From Rhodanobacter sp. ANJX3 (lineage in GTDB: Bacteria; Pseudomonadota; Gammaproteobacteria; Xanthomonadales; Rhodanobacteraceae), in NCBI RefSeq assembly GCF_014200755.1, contig NZ_JACHCM010000007.1, forward strand, positions 84,833 to 148,832: DNA of 64,000 nt, in the 5' to 3' direction. A program made the position numbers and the translations under genes. Under the pieces are notes generated by a model, which ran no database searches, was not told the DNA's origin, and worked only from the letters and a program-made list of their open reading frames with translations. How positions within the stretch are numbered: the first letter of the stretch is position 1; every line of letters starts with the position of its first letter. This document shows positions 34,801 through 43,214 of this stretch, piece after piece.

Positions 34801-37800
34801 CGCGCTGAACGTTGCGCTGCCGTCCGAGGGCGTGCGCATGCTCGAACAGACGGTGGATCTGGTCGACCATGTAATGGGCCAGTTCGACGTGGACCAGCCG
34901 CAGCTGCCGAATGCCGATGCGCTGACGGCGCAGATTGCCGCGCTGCGCGACCGCTACCCGGAATCGCAGATCGCGCACGTGGTCTACGAGCGGCGGTCGG
35001 ACGAGGAAGACGCGATCGAATCGCAGCACGCCGACGAATTCGCGGCCGAAAACGACACGGTCGAAGCGCACGCGGACGAGCCGGCCGATCGCGCCCACGC
35101 GCCGCTGGAAACCGTGCACGAGGATGCGTCAAGCAACGCCGCCGAGTTTGATCCCGTGCCACAGCTGACTGGTCACGACGAAAGCACCGACACCTCTGCC
35201 GATGACGCCGCCGAGCCGGTCGATGCGGCGTCGGCGAACGAGCCCGAAGCGGATACCGTCGCGGAAGTCCATCCCGACGACGCGCGTCATGCGGAGCTAG
35301 CCGCCGAAATGGTCGCGGCGCTGGGTGCGTTCGAGCCCGAGGTGGCTGCCGCCGAGCGCATTGCTGCCGAGCAGCTGGCCGCCGAAAAGGCGGCGGCCGA
35401 GCACGCGGCGGCGAAGCAGCTGGCTGCCGAACAGGCAGCGGCCGAGCAGGCGTCGATCGACAAGCTTGCCGCTGAACACGCTGCCGAACTGGCCGCGCAG
35501 CAGGCTGCCGACGAAATTGCCGCCGAATTGTTGGCTTCCGAAAAGCGCGATGCCGAAGCGCGTGCGGCCGAGGAAGCCGCTGCCGCCCGGCAAGCCGAGG
35601 AAGTTGCCGCTGCCCAGCAAGCCGCAGTCCAGCATGTCGAGGAAGCCGCTTCTCCCCATCAGCTGGTCGAGGCGCCCGCCGAGCCGGTGCAAGAAAGCGT
35701 CGTCGCGAACGACGCGCCAGTGGTCCAGGACGAGGTTTACGCACTGGCCGGCTCCGGTCACATCGACGCGGATCTGCTGGAAGTATTCATCGACGAGGCG
35801 CGCGAAATTCTCGATCACGCCGACGGCGTGATGGCGCAGTGGCACGATGCGCCAACCGAGCTTTCGTACGTGGCCGAGCTGCAGCGCGACCTGCACACGC
35901 TCAAAGGCGGCGCGCGCATCGCCGGTTTGATGGGCGTGGGCGATCTCACGCACGCCATCGAAACGCTGCTGGAAAAACCCATCCGCGATCCGTCCAAGAC
36001 CGGCCCGCTGATCGGCGCGCTGGAGTCGGCGTTCGATCGTCTGCACAAGCAGGTGCAGTCGGTGTCGTTGGGCCAGACGGTCGATTACCCGCAGGACATG
36101 ATCGATCAACTGCTGGCCTTGGCCGGCGAGACGAATCTGTCCGACGACGCCAACTCGATCGATGACGCCGCACCGCCTGCGAGAAGCGCCAGTGCGCTGC
36201 TGCTCCCGACGGCGCCTGCGGTCACGATGCCGGAACATCTGCCCGATCTTCCCGACCTCTTGCCGGAAGCGGAAGAAGAGGTGCGATCGTCGCAGGAGCA
36301 GATCCGCGTTCGCGCCGATCTGCTCGACAGCCTGGTCAGCCACGCGGGCGAAGTGGCGATCTACCGCTCGCGCCTGGAACAACAGGTGGCCGGCTATCGC
36401 TTCAACCTGGTCGAACTGGAGCAGACCGTGTCGCGTCTGCGCAGCCAGCTGCGCATGCTGGAAATCGAGACCGAAGCGCAGATCATCGCGCGCTTCCAGC
36501 GCGAACATCGCGAAGCGGGCCTGACCGTGTTCGATCCGCTCGAGCTCGATCGTTATTCGCAGCTGCAGCAATACTCGCGCGCGCTGGCCGAATCGGTCTC
36601 GGATCTGGTGTCCATTCAGACCTTGCTCGACGAGCTCACCCGTCAGGCGGAAACGCTGCTGATCCAGCAGTCGCGCGTCAGCACCGAGCTGCAGGACGGC
36701 CTGCTGCGCACGCGCATGTTGCCGTTCGACACGATGGTGCCCAACCTCCGTCGCACGTTGCGTCAGGCAGCGCAGGAAGACGGCAAGAGCGCCCAGCTTT
36801 ACGTGGACGGCGCGCACGGCGAAATGGACCGCAACCTGCTCGACCGCATCAAGGCGCCGTTCGAGCACATGCTGCGCAACGCGATCGCTCACGGCATCGA
36901 GTCGCCGGAGGAACGTCGCGCGGCGGGCAAGCCCAGCGAGGGCGCGGTGCATATCCGCGTGGCGCGCGAAGCCACCGAGGTGGTGATTCGCGTCAGCGAC
37001 GATGGCCGGGGCCTGGATCGCGAGGCGATTTTCAAGCGCGGTATCGAGCGCGGTCTGCTGCGTGCCGATACCAAGCCGACCGACGACCAGCTGCTGTCGC
37101 TGATCACCCAGCCGGGCTTCTCCACTGCCAGCACGGTGACCCAACTGGCCGGTCGTGGCGTCGGCATGGACGTGGTCGCCAACGAGATCAAGCAGCTCGG
37201 CGGTTCGCTGTCGATCGAATCCGAAGCGGGCAAGGGCAGCGTCTTCGTGCTGCGTCTGCCGTTCACCCTCGCGGTGACGCAGGCCATCCTGGTACGCATC
37301 GGCGAGGCGACCTTTGCCATTCCTATGACTTCGGTGCAGGGCGTGGCGCGCGTCAGTCCGGATGATCTGGCGGTGCGCCTCGCCGACGACGAGCCGACCT
37401 TCCAGTACGGCAACGAGGAATACGGCATCCACGATCTGGCCGAATTGCTGGGCCTGCCTCCCGGCCTGCCGGCCGACGGCGAACAGCAGCCGTTGCTGCT
37501 GACGCGTGCCGGCGATCTGCGTGCGGCGATCCGCATCGACGCGGTGCTCGGTTCGCGCGAAATCGTGGTCAAGTCGGTCGGTCCGCAGATCAGCTCGGTA
37601 CCCGGCCTGCTCGGTGCCACCATCATGGGCGACGGCTCGGTGCTGATCATTCTCGATCTGGCCCCGCTGGTGCGTCACGGCATCACGCGCCGTCAGCATC
37701 GTATCGCCGACGGTCTGAGCGCCGTGCAGGCGCCGGTGATCGAAGAGATACGGGTGCGGCCGCTGGTCATGGTGGTCGATGACTCGATCACCATGCGCAA

Positions 37801-38140
37801 GGTCACCGGCCGCGTGCTCGAGCGCCATGAGTACGACGTCAGTACGGCGAAGGACGGCATCGACGCGATCGAAAAACTGCATGAGCGCGTACCCGATCTG
37901 ATGCTGCTAGACATCGAAATGCCGCGCATGGACGGCTATGAGCTGGCCACGCACATGAAGGCCGATCCGCGGCTGCGCGATGTGCCGATCATCATGATCA
38001 CCTCGCGCAGCGGCGACAAGCATCGCCAGCGCGCCTTCGATATCGGCGTCGATCGCTATCTCGGCAAGCCGTATCAGGAGGCGGAGCTGCTGGTGCAGAT
38101 CAGCGAGGTGCTCGAGCAGCGCGTCGGAGCCGAATCATGA
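31898..38140 (+). CDS. chpA: Hybrid histidine kinase ChpA (PilL)
   Basis: 2080-aa multidomain CheA-type kinase of the Pil-Chp system. In order: FimL-like N-terminal Hpt-type domain with HQVRGTL (H51); a long helical region; Hpt with HTLKGSG (H748); Hpt-like HTLHGAI (H939); an Ala/Glu-rich coiled coil (about 1133-1255); Hpt with HTLKGGA (H1333); dimerisation helices (about 1470-1600); HATPase with N-box LRNAIAHG (N1661), DDGRGLD and GRGVGMDVV; CheW-like domain; and C-terminal receiver with Asp2005 in LLDIEMPRMDG. Shorter than the P. aeruginosa protein (about 2470 aa), with fewer recognisable Hpt modules. Overlaps the next gene by 4 nt. Confidence 0.96.
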   Translation: MRLQDHIDFTTLHWVKPELDETLSTAREALATYVEHPMQRDAMRSCAEYLHQVRGTLQMVELYGAAQVTAEMETLAVALLQDQVTHREEAYASLMRGLMQLPDYLERLSSGHRDVPVVLLPLLNDLRASRELPALTESAMFHPNLDAFLPEQAPAAMSESYAEAHRGELADLRLRFQQQLLSWFRGQDAAQQLLGMRTTLLAIASRCYHVHGRRLWWISAGVLEGLEQGMLKSFAGEIRQLIGKVDRSIRQLIEQGEISLRGGDADDVCCKMLYIVAQSKERSPLMEQLRVTYALDSLLPDAAELEHARGSMAGHNRALLDSVSRALKDDLLRVKEALDLFLRQEDADPSQLASQSEVLERVADTLGMLALNVPRRVVIEQRRVLDEIANRLRQSDEETLLDVAGALLYVESSLDDHIESLGSEDETESTEAVQGLPRSEALGVVTALMQEAIANTGSVKGSIIAFVESGWEHSHLAVAPALMGEVAGALRMLSAPRPADLAEGVGRFVAEELLMDRRVPSGEQMDHLADALAALEYYLEAAREHRGGLDHILDVAEHSLGMLGYWPLPAARALPPPTMIEPADGIEPTAVEHAAGLSIDEAAHDETLAHEAHPDLTESVSMLPGDDLGHLFVGESEQPATAAHNLDGLRLTETETTAPPPSENTSAADPYDDWIEIEEEAFEELPVRDALAGKTVFNFDAEGIDDDIREIFLEEMQEEIDSLRNGEKVWLAEPTQLSSLVTLRRSFHTLKGSGRLVGAGVLGEFAWKVEDMLNRVLDGSIEPHEGVQAVLHHAIAALPELLAALKGEGEPTAPLSAIMQTAEEVAAGQRTRVEDHLSTATEMVRRVVLRRIPRSQAAADAVPEASLTEGHTAADNLAAGDESTSFEPNRSMPEMPPVDPVLLEILRSEVAQYLHTIRGAIQRSDIELPIGEDLLRAVHTLHGAIAMVDIQLLTQLLSPLESLFKRLRALNVALPSEGVRMLEQTVDLVDHVMGQFDVDQPQLPNADALTAQIAALRDRYPESQIAHVVYERRSDEEDAIESQHADEFAAENDTVEAHADEPADRAHAPLETVHEDASSNAAEFDPVPQLTGHDESTDTSADDAAEPVDAASANEPEADTVAEVHPDDARHAELAAEMVAALGAFEPEVAAAERIAAEQLAAEKAAAEHAAAKQLAAEQAAAEQASIDKLAAEHAAELAAQQAADEIAAELLASEKRDAEARAAEEAAAARQAEEVAAAQQAAVQHVEEAASPHQLVEAPAEPVQESVVANDAPVVQDEVYALAGSGHIDADLLEVFIDEAREILDHADGVMAQWHDAPTELSYVAELQRDLHTLKGGARIAGLMGVGDLTHAIETLLEKPIRDPSKTGPLIGALESAFDRLHKQVQSVSLGQTVDYPQDMIDQLLALAGETNLSDDANSIDDAAPPARSASALLLPTAPAVTMPEHLPDLPDLLPEAEEEVRSSQEQIRVRADLLDSLVSHAGEVAIYRSRLEQQVAGYRFNLVELEQTVSRLRSQLRMLEIETEAQIIARFQREHREAGLTVFDPLELDRYSQLQQYSRALAESVSDLVSIQTLLDELTRQAETLLIQQSRVSTELQDGLLRTRMLPFDTMVPNLRRTLRQAAQEDGKSAQLYVDGAHGEMDRNLLDRIKAPFEHMLRNAIAHGIESPEERRAAGKPSEGAVHIRVAREATEVVIRVSDDGRGLDREAIFKRGIERGLLRADTKPTDDQLLSLITQPGFSTASTVTQLAGRGVGMDVVANEIKQLGGSLSIESEAGKGSVFVLRLPFTLAVTQAILVRIGEATFAIPMTSVQGVARVSPDDLAVRLADDEPTFQYGNEEYGIHDLAELLGLPPGLPADGEQQPLLLTRAGDLRAAIRIDAVLGSREIVVKSVGPQISSVPGLLGATIMGDGSVLIILDLAPLVRHGITRRQHRIADGLSAVQAPVIEEIRVRPLVMVVDDSITMRKVTGRVLERHEYDVSTAKDGIDAIEKLHERVPDLMLLDIEMPRMDGYELATHMKADPRLRDVPIIMITSRSGDKHRQRAFDIGVDRYLGKPYQEAELLVQISEVLEQRVGAES

Positions 38141-39885
38141 GTCAGGGCGCACCGGCGGTTGCCCTGTTGTTTGATGACGTCGAGCTGGGCGGACATCTGC
38201 GCGATGCGCTGAGCGAGTGCGGCGCGCGTATCGTGCACGAAGGCGATATGTCCAGCCTCTCGCGCGATTTGCTGGAGAAAGTCGGCGCACAGGTGCTTGT
38301 CGTCAACCTGGACGACTCCGCCGACGACGCGCTGGATCGTCTGTACGAAGTCATCGACGGCGACAAGCCGCGCGTGGTCTTCAACGATGCGCAAGCCAGC
38401 CGCGCGCTGACCGGCTGGGATCGCGCCCGCTGGGCGCGCCATCTCGCCGTCAAGGTGCTGGAGATGGGCGATTTCGATCCGCCGCGACCCGAGTACGCGC
38501 GCGGCGTCGAGGTGATCAACAGCGACGTGCTGGAAGCGGCCATCGCGCGAGAGTCGACCGCGGAGTTTGCGTCGGCGCCTGAATTGCACGCTGTTGCCGA
38601 AACGGACATTCAACCCACGCCGCCGAGCGCGGACAGCGAACACGAAGCCCTTACGCTGGAAACGCCGTCGTTCGCGTCCGATGAATCGGAATGGGCCGAT
38701 GTCGACGCGTTGCGTACACCCGCGGCCGGCGAGCAGTCGGAAAACCTGGCTGCCGAACTGGAAGCCCTGCTGGCGTCGGGCGATCTGTCGGTGGACGAGG
38801 AGGCTCCCACCGGTTCCGGCCTGCGTTTCACCGACGACGAAGAGCTGCCGCCATTGCACGATGGCCACTTCGGTCCGCCTGCCGGCGCCGATGACAGGCC
38901 GGATGCCTCCGAATCGGTGGGCGAGTCTCAGGTGGCCGCGGCAGAGCAAAACGCCGGCCCAAGCCGCGTGACGCCACCGGTGTTCCAGCTCGATCATCTG
39001 GAGCTGGCGCCACTGACGGATACGACCGTCGCGCCGATGGCCGCAGGGGCCGCGCAGCAGATTCCGACCGACGCGCTTGTCGCGCAGGCGCGTGTGCCGG
39101 ACAGTTGGTCGCTGCTGGAGGACGATGATGTGCCGCTGGCAGATGAGAAAGCCGACGCGGCGGATTTCGGCATTCACAAGGTCAGCGCGGCGGATTTTCT
39201 CGCACCCGATGCCGAGCAGGCTGACGCGGACGACGAGGCGGTGATGAGCCTTCAACTGCTCTCGATGGAAGAGGCGGTTGCACCGACGGCTTTCGAAGAG
39301 GCTGAGGCCTTTCGCGCCAACAGCCTGAGCCAGATCGTGCTGCTGGGCGCGGCGGCTGGCAGTAGCGAATCGGTGTACGGCTTTTTGTCGGCGCTGCCCG
39401 CCGACAGCCGGCTGGCCTTCGTGCTCACACAGCATCTGGGCGCAACGCCGGTCGATACCCTGGTAGACGCATTGGCCCAGCACTCGGCGCTGCCGGTGCG
39501 CGCCGCAACGCACGGTAGCCGGGCCCGCGTGGGTGAAGTCATCGTCGTGCCGGCGGGGCAGCAGCTCATCCTGATCCGCGACGGCAGCATGGAGCTGCGG
39601 GCCAGTGGTGCCGACGCATCGCAAGGGCCGTCGATCGATGCCAGTTTCAGCATGGCCGCCAATGTGTTCGGTGCTGACGCGCTCGCCATCGTGTTCGCCG
39701 GTCGCGGCACCGATGCGGTGGCCGGCGCGCAGGCGGTACACGATCGCGGCGGCAGGGTCTGGGTGGAGTCCTCGGCCAACGAACATCCCGCCGACATGGT
39801 CAGCGGTATTTCCGCCGAACGGTTGGTCAGTTTTTCCGGTACGCCCCGTGAGCTGGCGGCGCATCTGATCGAGGTGTTTTCATGA
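38137..39885 (+). CDS. chpB: CheB/ChpB-like protein, predicted catalytically inactive
   Basis: 582 aa in three parts. Residues about 1-125 resemble a receiver (VALLFDDVELGGHL, VLVVNLDDSADD), but the phospho-acceptor position is Asn. Residues about 150-390 are an acidic, Ala/Glu/Asp-rich, probably disordered linker. Residues about 395-582 match the CheB methylesterase fold: VLLGAAAGSSESV, VLTQHLG and IVFAGRGTDAVAG. The triad His (H433) and Asp (D526) are kept, but the nucleophile Ser of the G-A-S-T-G-G motif is Ala406. It is therefore probably a pseudo-esterase retained for scaffolding or regulation. Coupled by 4-nt overlaps to chpA and chpC. Confidence 0.85.
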   Translation: MSQGAPAVALLFDDVELGGHLRDALSECGARIVHEGDMSSLSRDLLEKVGAQVLVVNLDDSADDALDRLYEVIDGDKPRVVFNDAQASRALTGWDRARWARHLAVKVLEMGDFDPPRPEYARGVEVINSDVLEAAIARESTAEFASAPELHAVAETDIQPTPPSADSEHEALTLETPSFASDESEWADVDALRTPAAGEQSENLAAELEALLASGDLSVDEEAPTGSGLRFTDDEELPPLHDGHFGPPAGADDRPDASESVGESQVAAAEQNAGPSRVTPPVFQLDHLELAPLTDTTVAPMAAGAAQQIPTDALVAQARVPDSWSLLEDDDVPLADEKADAADFGIHKVSAADFLAPDAEQADADDEAVMSLQLLSMEEAVAPTAFEEAEAFRANSLSQIVLLGAAAGSSESVYGFLSALPADSRLAFVLTQHLGATPVDTLVDALAQHSALPVRAATHGSRARVGEVIVVPAGQQLILIRDGSMELRASGADASQGPSIDASFSMAANVFGADALAIVFAGRGTDAVAGAQAVHDRGGRVWVESSANEHPADMVSGISAERLVSFSGTPRELAAHLIEVFS

Positions 39886-40415
39886 GTGAAGAACAGCCGC
39901 TGCCGCGTGAAATTCGCTGCGTTCTGGTGCCGGTAAGCAACCTGCGCCTGTTGCTGCCCAATGCGACCGTCGCCGAGGTCATTACCTACAGCAAGCCCGA
40001 GCCGGTGAACGACGCGCCGGAATGGCTGCTGGGCCGCATCGCCTGGCGCGGCTGGCGCGTACCGCTGGTGTCGTTTGCGCAGCTGTCGAAGAGCGAGGCC
40101 GGCGACAGTGAAGCCAGCGTTCGTGTGGCCGTGCTCAAGGCGCTGGGCGGCAATCCGAAGCTGCCGTTCGTGGCGATGCTGACACAGGGCTTTCCGCGCC
40201 TGACCACGCTCAACGCCGAGCTGATCATTCCGACCCATGACGGCACTCCGCTGCCGCCGGGCGTGCGTGCACAGGTGCTGGTGCGCGATGACGTGGCGAT
40301 GATTCCCGATCTGGAGTGGCTCGAAGCGGAGCTGCTGAGCCTGCTCGACGACGCCGACCTGACCGAGGCACCGGTGCCGCACGACAGCACCGAATGGTTG
40401 GGCACCGGCGGCTGA
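39882..40415 (+). CDS. chpC: CheW-like adaptor ChpC
   Basis: 177-aa single CheW-type domain: IRCVLVPVSNLRLLLPNATVAEV, PEWLLGRIAWRGWRVPLVSF, and an Ile-Pro-Asp-Leu-Glu-Trp segment (MIPDLEWLEAELL) near the end. The N-terminal strand and WLLG-x-WRG pattern match ChpC of other pilus chemosensory clusters, where it links alternative receptors to ChpA. Last gene of the cluster; convergent with rsmE, with a 35-nt gap that shows a T-run (agtttttttc) but no clear hairpin. Confidence 0.9.
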   Translation: MSEEQPLPREIRCVLVPVSNLRLLLPNATVAEVITYSKPEPVNDAPEWLLGRIAWRGWRVPLVSFAQLSKSEAGDSEASVRVAVLKALGGNPKLPFVAMLTQGFPRLTTLNAELIIPTHDGTPLPPGVRAQVLVRDDVAMIPDLEWLEAELLSLLDDADLTEAPVPHDSTEWLGTGG

Positions 40416-40450
40416 ATCAAGTTTTTTTCAGACAGGCGAATTTGCAGGTT

Positions 40451-41185
40451 TCAGGCGTCCCCATGAATCGCCTGAAGCGCCGCCAGCGCGGCCAGTCCCG
40501 CGGTTTCGGTACGGAGAATTCGCGGCCCAAGCCCTAGCCCTTCAAACGTGGCGGCGTACAACGCACTGATGTCGCGCTCGCCCAGGCCGCCTTCCGGCCC
40601 CACGACCAGTACGCCGCCAGCGACGCCGAAGCGCAGTTCGCGAGTCGATCTGGCCGCCTCGGGAAGCAGCGCCAGTCGCAGCGCGCCATCGTCGGCCAAC
40701 TCGTCCAACCACTTCGCCAACGGCACCGCAGCGGTGATTTCCGGTACGCGTGCGCGACCGCTTTGCTCACAGGCGCTGGCCGCCACGGCGCGCCAGTGCA
40801 GCAAACGTTTCTCCGAACGTGCCGCATCGAGCTTTACTTCCGAGCGCTCGGTCAGCAGCGGCACGATGCGGGTTACTCCCAGTTCGGTCGCCTTCTGCAC
40901 GATCAGATCCATCTTGTCGCCGCGCGCCACGCCCTGCGCCAGGGTCAGCGCAAGCGGCGACTCGTTGGTAAGGCCGAGCTTGGCGTCGATCCGAACGGTT
41001 ACCTCACGCTTGCTGACAGCGACGATGGTCGCCGCGTAGTCGCAGCCGTCGCCGTTGAAAAGTGTCAGCGGATCACCGGCCACCATTCGTAGTACCCGCA
41101 CGGCGTGCTCGCTGGCCCGCGCTGGCAGCGCCAGCTCAGCGCCGACATTCAGCGCCTGATCGATATGAAGTCGGATGGTTCGCAT
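40451..41185 (-). CDS. rsmE: 16S rRNA (uracil1498-N3)-methyltransferase
   Basis: 244 aa from the ATG at 41185; the frame is open to 41377 but the extension is unrelated sequence. SPOUT-fold RNA methyltransferase: an N-terminal PUA-like RNA-binding domain (HAVRVLRMVAGDPLTLFNGDG) and a C-terminal trefoil-knot domain with KMDLIVQKATELGVTRIVPL, VVGPEGGLGERDI and RILRTETAGLAALAAL, the last two forming the SAM site. Complete; monocistronic. Confidence 0.95.
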   Translation of the reverse strand: MRTIRLHIDQALNVGAELALPARASEHAVRVLRMVAGDPLTLFNGDGCDYAATIVAVSKREVTVRIDAKLGLTNESPLALTLAQGVARGDKMDLIVQKATELGVTRIVPLLTERSEVKLDAARSEKRLLHWRAVAASACEQSGRARVPEITAAVPLAKWLDELADDGALRLALLPEAARSTRELRFGVAGGVLVVGPEGGLGERDISALYAATFEGLGLGPRILRTETAGLAALAALQAIHGDA

Positions 41186-41415
41186 GGAGCGTTCGCGCGG
41201 TAAAAAAGCAGCATAACCGAGCCGGCGCGCGCTGCCGAATGCGCCAGGAGCCTGTCGGACATCCGCTGGGCGGATTTTCGCCTCGAGCGCCCAAGCCCCA
41301 CAGGTTCCAAGGAAACTGAATGTCAGCGAGATGAACGAGCGTGTCTCGTTGCCAGCGCGCGACGACCGGCGCAGCATGGCACCACGTATCCCGTCAGCGC
41401 TGTCGAGGTTTCGCT

Positions 41416-41781
41416 ATGTCTTATTCAACGATTTCAACATTGGTCGTGTCCAAGCGTATGGTTCTGGCACTTGCGCTTTCAGCGGGTGTGGCAATGGGTG
41501 CGACAGCGGCCGCGCAGAGTTCACCTTCGGCGGTTCCGGCGACAAGCTCGACGGATCAGGGCAAAACCACGTCAAAAACGGCCGACGGCGATCATCGCCT
41601 GATCAAACCCGGCGACCGCGCGTGCCTGCGCAACACCGGCAGCCTGATTCCGCCGAAGAAAGGTGACTGCCTGCCGGTGGCGGGGCGCAGTTACAGCCGC
41701 GACGAGTTGCGCAACACCGGCGCGATCGACAACGCGCACGCGCTGCAGATGCTCGATCCCAGCATCAGTCTCGGACACTGA
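41416..41781 (+). CDS. Small exported protein of unknown function
   Basis: 121 aa from the ATG at 41416 (MSYSTISTLVVSKRMVLALA). The N-terminus has a basic stretch and a hydrophobic core with an AAA-Q cleavage site, so it is probably exported; Met40 of the longer frame is another possible start. The mature part holds two Cys in DRACLRNTGS and KKGDCLPVAG followed by RSYSRDELRNTG. This Cys-x-Arg...Gly-Arg-Ser-Tyr pattern recurs in small Xanthomonadales proteins without assigned function. A disulfide between the two Cys is likely. Convergent with bioA, 5 nt apart. Confidence 0.7.
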   Translation: MSYSTISTLVVSKRMVLALALSAGVAMGATAAAQSSPSAVPATSSTDQGKTTSKTADGDHRLIKPGDRACLRNTGSLIPPKKGDCLPVAGRSYSRDELRNTGAIDNAHALQMLDPSISLGH

Positions 41782-41786
41782 GAGCT

Positions 41787-43157
41787 CTAGCTAACGACGG
41801 CAATTTCGATCCCGGCGATGGCCGCATCGACCAGCCGATCGATATCCGATTCGGTAACCACGTACGGCGGCATGAAGTAGACCACGTTGCCCAGCGGCCT
41901 CAGCACGACGCCGCGTTTGAGTCCCTCCATGTACACGCGCATGCCGCGCCGGTCCTCAGCGGCGAACGGCCGGCGGCTGGGCTTGTCGGCTACCAGCTCC
42001 ACGGCAGCGATCATGCCCGTCTGACGCACGTCGCCGACATGCGCGTGATCGCGCAGTGGCGTCAGCCGCCTGGCCAGGTGCGCGGACAGCTGGCGATTGC
42101 GTTCCAGCACCGGCTCGTCGCGGAATATCGCCAGTGTTTCCAGCGCCACGCGACAGGCCAGCGGGTTGCCGGTATAGCTGTGCGAATGCAGGAATGCCTT
42201 GCCGGCGTTGTACTCGGCGTAGAACGCCTGATAGATCGCATCCGTGGTCAGCACGGCCGATAGCGGCAAGAAGCCACCGGTGAGGCCTTTCGACAGGCAC
42301 ATGAAATCCGGCGTCGTCGCCGCCTGCTCGCAGGCGAACAGCGTACCGGTGCGGCCGAATCCCACCGCGATTTCATCGGCGATGAAATGCACGGAAAACT
42401 CGTCGCACAGAGCGCGCAGGCCCGTGAGATAGCTGGGGTGATACATACGCATGCCGCCGGCGCATTGCACCAGCGGCTCGACGATCACGGCGCAAGTTTC
42501 ATGCGCTTGGCGCTCAAGCAGCGCACGCAGCTCCAGCAGTCGGCGCGTGGCGATCTGCTCGGGACGCTCGCCGGGCTCGCCTTCATACGTATCGGGCGAC
42601 GGTGCAAGAAACGGCGTCAGCAACAGCGGCGCATACGTCTTGCGATACAGCGCCACATCGCTCACGGACAGCGCACCCAGCGTTTCGCCGTGATAGCTGC
42701 CAGTCAACGCAATAAAACGGGTCTTTTCGCCGTGGCCCTGGTTGAGCCAGTAGTGAAAGCTCATCTTCAGGGCGACTTCGATCGCGGCCGAACCGTTGTC
42801 GGCAAGGAATACGCGATCCAGCCCGGGCGGCGTGATGCGTACCAGTTCTTCGGCCAAGGCAATCGCCGGCTCGTGCGTGAAGCCGGCGAAGATGACATGC
42901 TCCAGCGTGCGCGCCTGGTCGGCCAGCGCGGCCGCGATGCGTGGATTGGCGTGACCGAACAGATTGGTCCACCACGAACTGATACCGTCGAGATAGCGCT
43001 TGCCATCGGCGTCGATGAGCCAAGCGCCATCGCCGTGCACGATCGGCACCATCGGTACGCCGGCCATGTCGTGATCGTGCATCTGCGTGCAGGGATGCCA
43101 CAGGTGTTTGAGGTCGCGCGCGGCAAGCGCGGCGTTGCTGCTTGTGGAGTGAGTCAT
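41787..43157 (-). CDS. bioA: Adenosylmethionine-8-amino-7-oxononanoate aminotransferase
   Basis: PLP-dependent class III aminotransferase of biotin synthesis, using SAM as amino donor. 456 aa from the ATG at 43157 (MTHSTSSNAALAARDLKHLWHPCTQMHDHD). Family motifs: WHPCTQM, GISSWWTNLFGHANPRI, NGSAAIEVALKM, YHGETLGALSVSD, FIADEIAVGFGRTG with the PLP-binding Asp, and CLSKGLTGGFLPLSAV with the Schiff-base Lys. Other bio genes are not in the window. Divergent from gspN by 57 nt. Confidence 0.95.
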   Translation of the reverse strand: MTHSTSSNAALAARDLKHLWHPCTQMHDHDMAGVPMVPIVHGDGAWLIDADGKRYLDGISSWWTNLFGHANPRIAAALADQARTLEHVIFAGFTHEPAIALAEELVRITPPGLDRVFLADNGSAAIEVALKMSFHYWLNQGHGEKTRFIALTGSYHGETLGALSVSDVALYRKTYAPLLLTPFLAPSPDTYEGEPGERPEQIATRRLLELRALLERQAHETCAVIVEPLVQCAGGMRMYHPSYLTGLRALCDEFSVHFIADEIAVGFGRTGTLFACEQAATTPDFMCLSKGLTGGFLPLSAVLTTDAIYQAFYAEYNAGKAFLHSHSYTGNPLACRVALETLAIFRDEPVLERNRQLSAHLARRLTPLRDHAHVGDVRQTGMIAAVELVADKPSRRPFAAEDRRGMRVYMEGLKRGVVLRPLGNVVYFMPPYVVTESDIDRLVDAAIAGIEIAVVS

Positions 43158-43214
43158 CCGGCTATCATCGGCGCTGTGCGCTGGACGCTCAAGCCCAGCG
43201 GTGAAGACGGTCGG

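Noticed and set aside
35306..35660. Ala/Glu repeat region in chpA as a CRISPR or DNA tandem repeat
   Set aside because: The repetition is at protein level with varied codons; there are no identical spaced DNA repeats.
35297..37882. 861-residue minus-strand frame inside chpA
   Set aside because: Shadow frame of a high-GC gene; its translation is His/Arg/Gln-rich without motifs, while the plus-strand frame carries complete CheA domains.
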